Assembly (NCBI GenBank): GCA_033557835.1
Contig: JAWQRO010000170.1
Coordinates: forward strand, 1-51,294
Source: Helochares maculicollis
Lineage: Eukaryota > Arthropoda > Insecta > Coleoptera > Hydrophilidae
DNA length: 51,294 nucleotides
Direction: 5' to 3'
The notes below the pieces were generated by a model. The model was not told the DNA's origin. It worked only from the letters and a program-made list of their open reading frames with translations, and did no database searches. This document shows, one piece after another, positions 14,108 through 28,000 of this stretch; position 1 is the stretch's first letter, and every line of letters begins with the position of its first letter. Made by a program: the position numbers and the translations under genes.

Positions 14108-14374
14108 ACACTAAATCGAGAGATTAATAGTTTTTGCTATGTTTTCAATATTTGCCAAAAAAACCTTTAATTCCATGTGAACCAACGATAAAATTTTATT
14201 AAACTCGTTCAGTTTACCGTTAACAATTTTTGATTTTGCAATTACCTGGGCTGTTTTGTTTTTATCAACGGTTTTACCAGCTTTGAGGTTACCTGAACAC
14301 AATCTGACTATGATGGGAGATCATTCCCTGAACGGGTTACAGCAAAGTTTCACATTTAAGCGTTTTATATCTTT
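14108..14374 (-). pseudogene. Unassigned coding-like fragment, lysine-rich
   Basis: On the minus strand a run of about 88 codons has a single stop (TCA on the + strand at 14321-14323). The part downstream of the stop reads as a lysine- and leucine-rich, probably helical segment of 63 residues from an ATG at 14302. Upstream of it, PIIVRLCS loosely resembles the RPIIV(R/K)F strand of LINE ORF1 RNA-binding proteins. The sequence after it does not follow that family, so I do not assign it. There is no start context, splice-site pair or poly-A signal that supports a gene. Frames of 63 codons are expected many times in this window by chance, so only the composition argues for it. Confidence 0.22.
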
Positions 14375-17300
14375 CTATAGAATTGACTGGATTTCATGGT
14401 AAATTGCAGGCCCGAATATAAAAGTTTACTTGAAATAAATTTATATTTTAAGGTTGTTTCTTCCCATATTTATTATAATTTAAAAATAATAAAATGTGTG
14501 ATTTGTTCTCGCTATTGATTGATAAAATTAAGATTTTTATGTAGAAAAATGTTGGTTTATTAAATTGGCGTAGCTTTAGTTCAAGAAAAACTTGAGTAAA
14601 GTTAATATTAACCAAAGTAGAGTTGAGAGAAAACTAAATTAATGATATAATACAACCACGACTGAAATTGAGTTTTACTACAGAAGCTACAATCAAAAAA
14701 GAAACATTCGTTTTTAAACGAAAACCTTGCAATCCAAAAACTTTTACATTCATAGTTAAGATTTGGACTTATATGTTTTGAGCGATGCGGTTTGTATGGA
14801 TTGGTTGGTTATATAACTTTTACTAAAGAGCAATTGAATTATGAAACAGAAGTAGCAGTAATTGATTGATTAGAAAGCCGCCTGTTCGTTGATACCAGAT
14901 GCTACCGTCTCAAAAATTCAGAACCGTATTTTTAGCGCGGTTATTTTCTTTTCTGGAGCTTGTGTTCGTTCGAACGAGCGAAAGATAATTTTTATTGGCA
15001 AGAGAGAGATTTGTTGTACAAACTGACGATATGGGTGCGGCGTATGTTGAAAGTTTGCGAACTAAAATAGTTTATCTAGTTATGGATATGGAGACTCCCT
15101 GGAAACAATTTCCTTGATTTTACTTAGTTTCCTCTTGGGTGAATTCTTCTCACATATGTTAAATCAATTAATGATTGAATATAGTATGTAATCAATATAA
15201 ATATTTTCTTTATATATACTTAAAATAGTGTAAGATACAAAAGTAATACTACAATAATAACTGATAGTTCATTCAGAATGATCCTAGACAATTGGGCGAC
15301 GTTCTAACGATGACGAAGACAATAAATTATTCTATTCGAGCTTTCAATGCCAATTTAAAAAAGCTTATAATAATGCTAAGCGGTAGTTTCGCATTGATCT
15401 CCGTTCACTAGGCACAAAGCGGGATAAAATAACAATCCAAACAATTTGAGAGGGTTAACTTTTTAATTTAATCAGTCCTTATTAAGCATAATTGAACGGG
15501 CATTAATGGTAATAAATTGACCTTCAAGAAATAACAGATAATAATACCACATTTAGATGATAGAAAAACAAACATGACACTGCGACAGTTAATTTAAACG
15601 TAAATTTCGTCACATTAACTTTGATTAGGAGCGTTATCAAGGGAGTGATATTTTTTAAAGAAGTTAAAGTTCACAGTGTACAAAAATGAAAGGAATTTGA
15701 TTCTTGGTTCCATCGCATTTATTAATGAAAATTTGTACACAAAAATGAATTATTTGCTCTAAGAAAGCTTATCGTATTTTAAATATGTGGCCTAATTAAT
15801 TAAATATTTGATAATCTAGGAATAGTTTGCATCCAAGCGTTTTTATACTAAGTAACAATTTACGTGCGATCCTTCATTATATTATAAAGACTAACTTGCA
15901 TAACACAACTCTTGTAATTAATGAATTTTAAAACTTTGAAACTTCATTATCCGGATTTTTTCGCTTCGCATGACACCAGCACGAAATCATTAGTACAAGC
16001 AATGGTGCGCCCTTCCTTCATCCTCTTTGACTTCCACAGACTAGCCTGTGTTTATTGCAAGGCGTTACCCGTCCGTTACTTTGAATGGTATTTTTGGACA
16101 CAAAATAACCTGAAGCCTTAAAGTGACTGTGGTTATTTTACTGTGGATGATTCATCAAAATTTCGTTAAGCGGCCTTTTCTGTACAAACGATTCATAATT
16201 AATTCTGGTCGTAACTACACCATAAACTAAAGAATGGCGCATGTTCGTAGAAGCAATACCTATGAATCTTCGTTGGATTCTTCAAGCATTATGTAAGTCT
16301 TTGACGACCGCATATCCACCACACACTAACCTGTTGAACGTTGTTAATTTCAAATTTAAATGTGGCTGCAGTAAAGGTGTAAAGTGAAAATTACTGCCGA
16401 ATGCAACGGTAAAATATTTCTCGTAAATGCACATGAACGATGAAATAAAACGTATTGGAATACCGCATCCATTGCAGTAGGAAATATTAATATTGATAGC
16501 TTGTGAATACTAATTACGAATAAGTATCTTCAATGAATGAGGTATTCATAATGCATTGCTATTTAAGGACACAATGAAGTTACAGACTGATACAATGAAG
16601 TTATAAATTTTCACACTGTTACAAATGAACAAAATTTAATAAATCTACACGATATTCCAATTTACAAAAGGTGCGCTTTCTTCAAATGCTTAAATAAAAC
16701 GGTTCGTTGGGATAATTGTAAAGTATCTCAAGATCGCAACGATGGGGAACAATTTTCTTACATCAACCATTTGTGTTTGTCTTTCATCTCGCGGAGGTGA
16801 ACTGCGTACTTAAGTGTCAGGAAAGTCAAATATAGGTTTTAATTTAAATTCAAGGAATAAAAGCAACAATTTAGGAGAGTTCAACATACATTATTTAAGC
16901 AGAAAACCTTATTAACTTAAATTACGTTTTGTGGCTAAAGTGCCGAATTTTCATCGAGATTCTTGGGTAGTGCTGTTGAACAAGTATTTCTATTTACATA
17001 GGCGACCATTTTAATCAAAATAAACAATGTCCTATCTTTTCCAGTATGCAAATTAATTTCGTCCTCGGAATCCTCCGAAGATTTTCAAAATTAAATAATA
17101 AATTCGCACAAGCCTGAAAGAAAACAAGCGTCACAAGCGAGATCTATTTGTACATCGTTTTCTCAGATTTAGATATATATACACTGGTGGTCCCCTAAGT
17201 GCTGGATATTGACCCCCAGGGATCGATAAGATTTTGTAAGACCGAAAAGTGTACGACGCTTAGAATTAAGTACTTCATTAAACGTCATTTTTTGTGATTT

Positions 17301-20300
17301 GCAAAGTCAAGAATAAATTAAACGGACTATCAACTATATCGGATTCTTCTTCTTAAGCTGATGTTGTACGATTGGTCTATTTTTAATTTACCGAATATTA
17401 ATATTTAAGCAATACATAAGATATACTTAAATAACTTAATTTGTAGCCTCCAATTATTAAATAATTAAATGAATAAACTCGAGCCCGGCTCCATTTGATA
17501 TATAGAAACTATATGCAATTGCATCAGTGTTGTTATGCCATACCCTAAATATTCCTATTTAAGAGTAAGAGTTTTATAAATAAGCACCGCATGTTATTAC
17601 GCAAATCGTTAATATAATCGAGATTTCCCCAGCAAAAAATGTAGAGTATGCTAGTTTATGTTTTAAAAGTCTACATCTAATGAATGACCACATTAGACAT
17701 TTTTACAACTTCTCTTATAAATTTTCAATTTTATTTAAGAATCGGGAAAGATACTAAATTGTTTTTCCTGGTGTGCAAATCTGATGTAATAAGAGTTCAT
17801 TTAAAATTGAAACGACAGTTTAAGTTTTTAATAAACTACAATAAAAAATCATAGTAGGGCCATTTACATATTTAACTGTAGAATTTAATCCCTACATATA
17901 CATATTACAGTGTGAGGGTAAAGGCAACTCATTAACTGTTTTAATTAATGTGACAGTTACAATTTCTTGCTTTGCTCATTTGAATTTGAAGTGAAAACGT
18001 TTTATACTTATGGCAATTATGTTCGTAATCTTATAAAACGAAATCTTCATACATTCTACCTTGATTTTTACTTAATTTCTGTGATTGTTTTCTATAAACT
18101 ATTCTAAATTAAATCTGGAATAACTAAGAAACGAAAAATAGTGCTAATTACTAATGAATGATTTAAACCTGTCATAAATTCATGTTTTAGGAGCAATGGC
18201 TGATTTCTATATTCAAAGTAATAGAGAGTAATAAAATAAAAAGTTTTTGTGCTATCACTTGAAGTGCAAAATTCAACTAATAACTTTTTGAAAGTTTAGA
18301 AATGTTTCGAAGAGTGTGAGAGTATTACTGTCATGGAATAATAAATGACAGCCTCTAACCTACGTAAGTATATGACTATAGAAAGTCAAATTAAAAAAAC
18401 TTATTAACATTAAGAATCATCAGTTTCTTTATCTTCCAAGTGTCAGAAGTTGAAAAGATAAACACACAACTTCTTACCGCAAGTTTTTACGATGCATTGT
18501 TAATCCATGGTGCATGTTGTCGGCATATTTTGATAGTTATCACGCTTTAAAGGTTGTTTGTATAGATGATATCTTTCCTAAGTAACAAGAGATGGTATAT
18601 ACATTTCGACATGCACTTAGGCTTTGTGATTTTAATATTTATATACATTATTTGCATCGCTAAAAGGCACAAGCTGCGGCCAGGCATGATTTCGAATTCA
18701 AGACGGCACAAAACAGGGTGTGTTGGCAATTACTGACTAGGAGTTGCATTCATTTGAATGCCTTACTTTCAGTTTTGCTTTTATTGTGACTTACTTGTGA
18801 AAATTAAGCTTAGCAAGCTGCATATTTCTAAAATTGTACACGAGTTCGCTGGAACTTAGTAGTTCTTAATGTACAACAAGCAAATTTTACGTGTAATTCA
18901 AGTTTTACTAGCTGATCTACCTGCTTGTTTTAATTAAAATATGTGTAGCATGAAGTTTTAGTCTTTAAAAATGTTGATTAAAGAATTTTATTCAAGATAT
19001 TCAAACTATCAAAAATGAGTTGTTGTTATTTCGCAATTTAAATTTGTTGAGAAAATACATCTGTGCCAAAAATGTCATTAACTCTGCAAAAGTTTTTTAA
19101 CTGGATATTCCTAATTGCACCAAAAAAGCAAATGCAATAAAATAGGTCAACTTGATTAGTATATCGTAAATCCTAATTTAGTCAAAGAATGGAAACGAAG
19201 ACGGGAAAGCTGAAGATATAAACATTTTGATAATACTTTCACCGGCTTTAAAGTGCTTAACTTAAAATATTCAATCGCAATTACATATGCGTAGCCAAAT
19301 ATAGCAAGTATTATGACAGAATTATTAAATTTATGATGTGATGTTCTTTAAGAAATGTTTTACCTTCCTTGAGTTAGATCGTTTGCTGTAGCACTAAAAC
19401 CATTAGTTCCAAATCAGAAATGAACGATCAAAGCATAGTGTTAATAATTGGCGTTGAATGTATAATCGGTAACCAGATAAATAATGAGAAACAGGAACAG
19501 AACAGCAATTAAAGAACATAAAACGCAGGGCAATCCTAGCATAAAATTAGGAGATGACGACATAAGCAGTGACATCATCACATATTTTCTTGCGTTGGCT
19601 ACGTGCCCGCGTTTCTTTAAGGTTTTTTATAACTGGAATATTTTAACACTGGGTGTCAGATGGCGAAATAGACAAGTTGAAGCAGAAAGCGGCAAACTAG
19701 AGGAGTAATCCACTGATTGTGTCAGCAAGCTTTAGGAAGTTTAGGAGTCCACTGCGGCGCGACGTGCTGTGTAGAATTGTAAGCCCCCCGCTAACTAATT
19801 TAGTTAATTCTATTTTTTTACGGTTATGCCGCCATTCAGTGCACCGTTGTATAAATAATATACGAGGATTTTATATTTTAATAAACATTTTTCAGGCATC
19901 AACTGATAACGAGTTGTGTAAATTTATAAAGTTTGGGATTTGTGTAAAATACGAAAAAAACGAGTATAATAATATGTTGTACTGAATATTCTATTATTGT
20001 ATTGTTTAAATGAAGTGACCAACAACATGAGGGTTCAAATATCTCTTTCTCGGAGTTCATCGCTCATTTAATCCAGTTCAACTTCCACCAAAGTTCCCGG
20101 AATGAGATCACATGCAAATTATAACTTTCAGCGAAAACAGGATATGCTCAGGCAGTAAAAATATTTAGAATTCATCTCTAAAATAAATACGCGCTTATTG
20201 GGGTGTGTAAATACCATGGGCGATGTATGATTCATATTCTAATTAAAGTTATTCGATCATGGTAGAGTTGGTCTATATATGTGGCTGAGCCGCGTTAATG

Positions 20301-21758
20301 TCTGTGACTTGCGTTGCTTTAATTAAGACTTACCAACAATGTCACAGTCATTCACTGTTCATAACTGCAATATTTCTTGTTGTATTCCATTAATTTTCCT
20401 AGTTTTGATATGTGTATACTATGCATAGCACACACGTGTGAGTTTCGTGACTTCTTGGTGTATAACAAAATTGAAATTAATTTCTGGGCTTGTTACTTTT
20501 TAATGTGGTGTAATTTGGGCAGTTGAACTTCACGAAGATTGATAAATGAGCGATCTCCCAAGTGGTATAATTTGATGATGGGGGGACGTACGTATCTACA
20601 CTATCACACCCATATACATGTTTTGGTAAACGGCTGACACGAAAAAGAACACTTAACGAAACAAATTTCTATTTCCATATTAAGAATTTTCTTGCCGCCA
20701 CAGCAAAGGGCTTGAGCAGATAATGTCCAGTTTTCTGTTGAAAGCTTTTCATTCTGGCTGCTATCACCAGATTAACAATGCAAATTAAGATAATAAAACG
20801 CAATTTTAAAGAGCGCTTTTTAAATTCTTAACTACAAAAACAAGTTTGTATACAAACATTTAAGTACAGTTAAACGTCCGCGGATACATAGCTATCTCTT
20901 CTCAATGGCTCTAAAATAGGCTAAATGCAAGCAGCGACAAGCTGTCTAGTGTCCGAGCTGTAACTAGCTTAGAGATTTGCCTAGGGCCAACATAAACACC
21001 TGCACATAAATATGTGCAAGTAATGTGGAGAGACTTCTTTAAATAGTTATTCAACTTCCCACTCGCTTTTCCATTGAAGGCATGCGGAATAAAAATGCGT
21101 CCACGTTAATCCACGCAAATTGAAGACATACTATCACGCCAGTTCATTCTCAATCATACACTGCTAATAATTTGCAAACATGGATAGCCCTCGCTGGACT
21201 TGAGTGGAATTTATATGACTTGTAATCGTGTTAACTAACTAAGAAACCAAATTCATTCCGGACAATTATTCTAACAATGTAGTCTAATGGCTCGTAAGTT
21301 AACACTTGATAATCAATTTGTTTATAATCTAATACATTGATTTGGGTGCTATTAATCCAGTATAATTTTGTACAGGCAATGTTTTTGATATTCATTAAAG
21401 TAGTTACTGTCTATGAGTGTGTAAGTACAAAACGTACTACTAGCTTGCTGATTATGGATGTTTTGTTTTGATACCGAATGTTGCTAATAAGCGCATATAC
21501 CAATTCAAGTTAGATATAAATGTTGCATTTATTCATTGCAACATTAATTAATGTTTCGTTCATATTTATAAACAAGTTTCAAGTTTTTTGTAAATGCACC
21601 TGATGCTGTTCTATTAATTGAGTTGTTTATCATAGTCTCTGGGAAACCACATAGAATATAGACTAACTTATAAAGATAAATAGTAATACTAATAATAATA
21701 GTGTGCTAAAGGCCTTACAATAGCCTGCAATAAAAGTCTTTGCATTTTTACTACTTAG
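14375..21758. other. A/T-rich sequence with no recognised gene
   Basis: No gene is recognised. Small structures include the 12-base palindrome TCGTTCGAACGA (14966-14977), a 12-base direct repeat at 16571-16603, and a short hairpin with arms TGCACATA and TATGTGCA at 21001-21018. Two adjacent plus-strand frames at 19484-19985 (74 and 88 codons) lie in a slightly G+C-richer patch, but their translations show no domain. Confidence 0.5.
16571..16603. repeat. 12-base direct repeat, 21-base period
   Basis: ACAATGAAGTTA occurs at 16571-16582 and 16592-16603. A third, weaker echo (ACAAATGAA) follows near 16621. It looks like a short decayed minisatellite. Confidence 0.6.
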
Positions 21759-22016
21759 GCAAATGTTAGAAAGTTTGCCATCTACTTCAAATTTATGCAG
21801 AGGCAAATGGAAGTTGGGTGTGAAAATGTGTTTGAAACTAGATCTAAATGGAATTGGACTATTAAATCATTTATTAATCTCTTAGGCTGTGCACAAGAGT
21901 TTGCAGTTATCGAGCTTGATGATGTAAAATGACAACCCATTGCCAGCGCAGCGAGAGACAAGACTGTCAGTTCAATTAAAAATCGAGGCCACATTCTTCA
22001 TTGGCAAAAAACTTAA
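21759..22016 (+). pseudogene. Unassigned coding-like fragment with one stop
   Basis: In one plus frame, 85 codons from 21759 to the stop at 22014 contain only one interruption, TGA at 21930-21932. The first ATG is at 21795. The translation before the stop is mixed in composition, with tryptophans and an acidic end (VIELDDVK). After the stop it continues as QPIASAARDK. The minus strand of the same bases is also open (21782-21994, 70 codons) and begins with a hydrophobic, signal-peptide-like stretch (MWPRF...LAALAMGC). The coding strand is therefore ambiguous. AATAAA occurs about 30 bases past the plus-strand stop. I recognise no family in either direction. Confidence 0.25.
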
Positions 22017-24689
22017 CGTCATATGCAATAATGACAAGGAATAAAAAGAGGAGATATTAGGTCTAATGATAGAATTACTGGCAGTCCGTTTAAGCATCTA
22101 CATGTAGACAATGTATTTTCTAACTAAATTGGTCTAATGTTTCACTATACATAATGTTTTTACGCGACCAATTTATAGATTAGTTGTTATTTTTCTAATC
22201 TAAGATTACACTATAGTTTCTAACTAATAAAACTTAATAAGTTATTAAATTAATTGATGGAATTTGTTATAAATACTCCGATTTATATACGAAGATTCTT
22301 TAAAGAGAATTTTAATCATCCAACATTTCCAAGAACGATTGCTCTTACAGAATTAATTACAGCAATTACTGTAAAGCACAAATAAATCAGTCAATTTCTC
22401 CCATTGTTTATATTGACTGTTAATGGTAATTACGCGATAATCTGCAAGTGTTGACTCATGGATGAGTTCTGCTTTATAACTCCTTGTGTACAACAAAATA
22501 GTTTTATATAGGCTTAATCTTGTCAACCGCTAGCAAGGCGCCGAGCGCTGATGCATTTTTGTTAAAATGTGTCAGCTTATTGTCTCTAAAAATCTTCTAA
22601 TTAATTATTATGCGCGCTGTTATCGTTTTATGATGGCAATTACAGTGACTTATTTTTTTTACAGATAACATCTGCAATTGTTTTTATGTTTTATATTGTT
22701 ACGTTGCCCGTTTCTTTAGTTTACTTACCACAAAAATGCCATTTCATCATTTCTTAATCATTGTTTGTAATACTACTTTCTTTTTACATTATTTATAGTT
22801 TTATTTAACAATTTACATTTTGTTCAGATTTCTCAAAAAATTTCCTGACCTTTTTTAGGTTCCGTTTATGTAATATTAGGGTTTCTACGACATTTTTTTA
22901 TCAATGCTAATAGTATTTATTATAGTTGAATCAGTTAAAACACAAAGCCGCGTTTCGTTCCTATAAATGATAGCCAGCTTCGTTATAATACAATCACTTA
23001 ATGTGGGTATTTTCGATTGAGGAGTTTTTTTTCATGAAATTAGCATTAAAAAATTGTTTTTTAAAATGACTAAACTGATTACCAAACAGATTCTACAAAA
23101 TTTGCCCACCAGTAGTAGACAATTATTACGAAAGTCATAGCAAAATGAAATTGCAATTTGATGTTTTAACTTAATTACTGAGCAGATTTTGTTGTAAAAA
23201 TGGGAATCGCGATGTGTAGGTGAAAAACTAAGATATTGTGGACTTTAAATGAATCGTCCAAAGTTCTAGACTTATGTACGTACGTACGTGCACTGTTTAA
23301 GATACCGGCATATTCACTGCAAAAATAACTCAAAAACAGGTTCTATTATAAGTTTCATTTTTATAGACAGTTGTAATATATTCATACTTGCATCTCGCCA
23401 TATAAGTCATGATTAGTAAAGTGTCTATAATCGGATGTGTCTCGTACTTCGCGATATTTTCTTTGAAATATTAATAATAGCAATTTCGCGCTAAGATATA
23501 ATAGATACTTCACAGATTCCCGATAATCTTTTGTAATTGCTTAGTGAACTATGCAGGCGTTTGTTGAATGGATGGGTAATCTGAATTTAAGATCCAGTTG
23601 TACCAAAGAGCGGGTCGTCGTAAAGACTCGTCCAGCTAGAGTGATGGAATACTATGTCTATTCAATTATTCTAACGGGAATTTAATGACAGCAAAAAATC
23701 ATTACCAATGGCTTCAAATCGGACTCGCCGACTCGAACAGCATACCTGACTACGATAAGTATTAAAATTTCATTTCTTCTACATAAACTATGCAATTAAT
23801 CATTAACTAATTCAATTGCATGTGGGTGAGTTAAGCGTATTGAAAAATTGTATATATTGAATATTGCAAACAAACCTCTTTCAATTTTTAACACAATGGT
23901 ACATAAATTAGATAAAGTGATCTAAAATTCTACTTCCTACCCTCTGAATTAAAAATTAGTTTTGTATTTTGATGTGAATTATTTAGTCGCTTGCCATACT
24001 TTTCATCAATCATTATTTTCATAAATCGATTTTTATAAAGCATTACCCTTTAAATTTCCCATGTGACGAATTAGAAGGTATACCTCAGGAGAAGTGCGTT
24101 CAAACGAATTTTTTCTTACATATTTTAAAAATTTTAAGGCAATTTAAGCACGAGGTTTATTTTAGAAAATTGATCTGTCTATCATGTATGCTGTTTATCA
24201 GGAGATTCATTTTAGGAAAGATTGATTATAATATGCTCTGTATTTTGGGAGTAATCTTTTTTGAATTTAGTGAGGGTGCGTAAAAAGTTTGGCGTAGGAG
24301 ACTGTATAGTTTTTTCAAGCTTTCACTTCTCACTTCCTTTTATTTTCTTTACACAATCGACGCAATGGGTCTCATGTGGAGCATCCGTCTTGAAGTTTTC
24401 GCTATATAGCGTCAACGCTGTACACATTTTTATGTCAGACCCTCTTGTTTTCTAGATAGAAATAAATTGCCATCAAAGGAATTTTAGGCTATTGTCACAT
24501 TTATTTTGGCAGGCCATTATTTAAATAGAGTGGGGATGATTTTTGTGTAGATCGCCTCACATTTCCATGAAATCTTGTATCTATTTTTAAAAGCTTTGCG
24601 ATTTCGAAAACCCCTAAATGTTAACAGCGTGCGATAATCTGCAGAGAATCCATTTCTGCTAGAATGCACCTGTTAGACGGAAATTCTAA
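22017..24689. other. A/T-rich sequence with no recognised gene
   Basis: The segment about 22640-22925 is strongly T-rich on the + strand. No retroelement motif could be read on the opposite strand. A (TACG)n microsatellite core sits at 23276-23292 (below). A minus-strand GTTCGAGTC at 23728-23740 resembles an RNA polymerase III B box but has no partner. Confidence 0.5.
23276..23292. repeat. Short (TACG)n tract
   Basis: GTACGTACGTACG is followed by TGCAC. The tract is self-complementary, so it can form a small cruciform. It is too short to imply function. Confidence 0.7.
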
Positions 24690-24945
24690 TAAAAATAGCG
24701 ACGTCCAGACGAGCAAACAGCGTAACCCAGTTTTTCCCATTCAGTCGGCGACGAACCCGTTTGATAAATTTTTTAATTAACAATCCAGGTCAGTTACGTG
24801 ACTTTATGATCTGGTGTTTCCCATATAAGTAGACATGCATTGTGCTTGGTGGTATTTTCCGCATTTTCTAAATGTAGCGCGTACATTCGTATTATTGCCA
24901 CGTCTCATCTTTTTCGCAAGGTTTTAGATCCCGCAATGCAGTTGA

Positions 24946-25086
24946 GTGTGTGCAGTGTTGTTGAGGTTTCTGAGAGAACTGGCTGAATGTGTCAACGACA
25001 TCGAGGGCGGCTTATGCAGAATGCGGCAAGAAAGTAAAGCGTTTCGTTCGGAAGAACCTCTGGCTGTAGCTACGAAACAGAAATAA
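24946..25086 (+). other. Coding-like 46-codon frame, possible exon
   Basis: After a TGA at 24943-24945 the frame stays open to TAA at 25084-25086. Its translation is protein-like, containing LRFLRELAECVNDIEGG, then acidic and basic residues. It starts without an ATG until 25021. A pyrimidine-rich run ending in CGCAAG (about 24901-24920) could be a splice acceptor and AAAGTAAAG near 25032 a weak donor, which would make this an internal exon. The patch is G+C-richer than its flanks. I do not recognise the protein, and 46 open codons occur often by chance here. Confidence 0.22.
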
Positions 25087-25090
25087 CCGA

Positions 25091-28000
25091 ACTGCTAGCA
25101 TACTGGCAAATTCTGTATATTTCGGATAATTCGTTTATAAAGGTTCTAAAAAGAAAATGTTGGAAATACATTTTCACGACGATATCGAAGGAAAGAACTA
25201 CTATATCATCAAAATCATGTCTCTTTGCATCAGGCAGAATGAGATGTATAATAGTGTGTTTAATGAGTTTAACTCGAGAAATATAATTCATGAAAATATT
25301 AGGTTTATTTATATGTCGATAACATTTTATTTTTGTTTACTTCTGTTGTATTTAAAGTAGAAGAAGTACAAAATAATTTGTGCTCTTAAGTACGGAAAGA
25401 TCTGTTTAATTAAATCTTCACCAACAAGGTTCTAGCAATCATCTGGAAATTAAGCGGGATGTTATAGCCAGTCATTTCTAAAGAAGTTGCAATGTGCATG
25501 TTTATTTTTTAGCGTTCGTCCTATAAATATAGAAATACAATGTCTGAATGCGTTTTTCTAATTCAAGATAAAATTTGAAAGAAAGAATGAAAGAAACAGA
25601 CTCTATTAAATTTTGACATAGTTTGCCATTGATCACTGAACAAAGAAATTCAGCAGTAAGTGGCTTATTCTTATTGTTTAACTATTTTTAGAACTTAAAG
25701 TTCTAAAGAGTATATAAAAAAAACAGTACGATGAGAGTGCAACCTCCCCATCTATATTTGCTCTACCAAATATAGAAGCAATCGATGCATATCAAAATTA
25801 AGAAATTGCGATTGAGTAATAATCACAGCACGTTGTCGTGCTACTTTTTGTTAGTGAATGGATGGCTACTACATAGCTTGAAGCTACTGCAAACTGTAAC
25901 ATATCAGGTAGTATATTTTCATTTGATAAATTGGCAAACAAAAACTGGTTAGTAATAGTGTACTATGATCTACTATTACAGGACTGGTCTATGAATTTAT
26001 TTTTTTTTTCAATTATAATTATGAAAGTGAAGGTAAATTCTCCATATACTATCCGATGAAGGTCTTAATGTACGTAAAGAATAATTTTTAGAATATCTAT
26101 ATGGAGACACTGTCCGCACAAATTAATGCATACAGGAAAATAATCATACGAATATTTATACAATTTAGCATTTAGCATATTTTATTCAAATTCTATTTAA
26201 GAAATGAACATTTCTCGTCCAAGGTCATATATTAAAATAAAATGGTTTCTCTATTATCATTAAGCAAGACTTTAATTGTTTATGATTCAGTCCTTGAATA
26301 TTGAAAGAAGATTTTATCAATCGCCGACAATGTTTTTAATTAAGACTTAACAAGAAAGAACAAACGCGGTTGGATAGAAGTGACGTGGGTGGCGGATTGC
26401 GAATTATAAGGTACAACAAATAAGCTATTCACAGCACAGAAATTGAAACAAAACAAAAACTTTCATCCGCCGTTCGTCGTCTGACTCAACCGCATTTGCC
26501 GTCTACTTTGCAAGCTTGCCAATTTCAATGCACAGAGAAACCCTATATGGTTTATCCCAGGGCGGACATATCACATATTTGCATATTTACGAGTTCCAAA
26601 AATTCTGCTTTTACAGCAAATATCTACCCCTGACACCTTTCTGCTTCTGCATTTTGTGCATTAAACGTGGCAAGTAATTTTTGTAATTTACTGCATATTG
26701 AAATCTTGATCAGGGTTGGATATTGCATCAGGCCAATTTTCTTTTGCAATTTCTTACGAATTATATGAAACCATTCCAAATATTGTTCGAGAAGAGAGAG
26801 GGAATAGAATGACAAGCATCAACTTTCTTTCATAAAAACTGCAAAGTACACATTTTTTCAAGACTTTAAGATTGAGATGAAATGTTCTATGACATGATTT
26901 CAAAGTCGTTTACAATACTCGGAAACCTCCAGGAAGATGTTTGCCATTAAACTGAAGCAGAATATATGTTAAATTTCCTCTTATTCATTAATGCTATTGC
27001 TAATAACATGTAGATAGTTACAAAAGAAATAATATAGAATATTTTTATGTCAACGAACGATGTATAAAAATTATTTGTCATCAAATTAAAAAAACATTTA
27101 AAATTTATAAGAACTAAGATAAAAAAAACAAAGAACTCCAATTTCAATAAGACGGTTCCAATATTTTAATAGCACAGAACTACGATCATCTAACAGTAAT
27201 TTGATCGACTATTGCCCCACGGTGAGTTTTAATTAGGAGACCACCCTGTTGCAGTGCGTTGACACAATTTGAAACTAATTTAATCATTGCACCACCCTAG
27301 CATTGTTCCGAGAAACAAAGCCTTACTATAATTGGTTTAATTTTCTAAGATACACAGGGGAACACAAATCGTCTTCAAGAAAGACCAAATAGTCAACACC
27401 CAATTTCAGATCCAATTCCAAACTTGGTATTAGCTGGCACTGGCGAGTTCATTTGCTAGTTTTAATAAGCTTTAAGGGTGTCGTGATAAACAAACATTAA
27501 AGTTGTGCTATAAAAATTGTAGGAAAATTTTAATTATTTTAAGAGAATACGCCTCTGCAATGTTGAGGGTGATTATTAATACAAGTAAACTAAGTTTGTA
27601 TTATTGCATTACTTTAAGTAGATTACGTGGACCCCTAACATGAAAGGTATATAATTCCGGTTTAAGAGCGAATGTCTGGTCCTTTCTCCTTATATTTCAT
27701 GTGGTTTAAGGGTCTTAGCTCATTGATTAATGCTATTTCTATATTTAAAGCTTGAAAGTGAAAACTATGAAATGCGCCTACTTGAAATAAAGAATATATC
27801 ATTACGTTTTTTATTCAAGAGCCAAAACAATTTACCCTAAAACATAATTTGCCTTTAATAACATTCATGTTTCACTCGAAACTGTGACTAAAAATAAATC
27901 AACATGCATTTTAATTTATCATAAGCCCCCACGAAATTAGCTACTAAAGAGTCTATTTCTGACAAAACACGTCAAAAACATATTTTACAAAACAATCACT

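Noticed and set aside
18547..18580. A C-I-D-D-I-F reading at 18559-18576 (+), resembling the YIDD box of LTR-element reverse transcriptases
   Set aside because: The frame stops after two more codons, and no other RT motif lies within reach on that strand.
20020..20045. GGGTTCAAAT on +, like a tRNA T-loop
   Set aside because: No acceptor or D-arm partners upstream.
23700..23760. GTTCGAGTC on the minus strand (23728-23740), like a tRNA or SINE B box
   Set aside because: No A box at the right distance and no cloverleaf could be folded; no poly-A or repeat flanks for a SINE.
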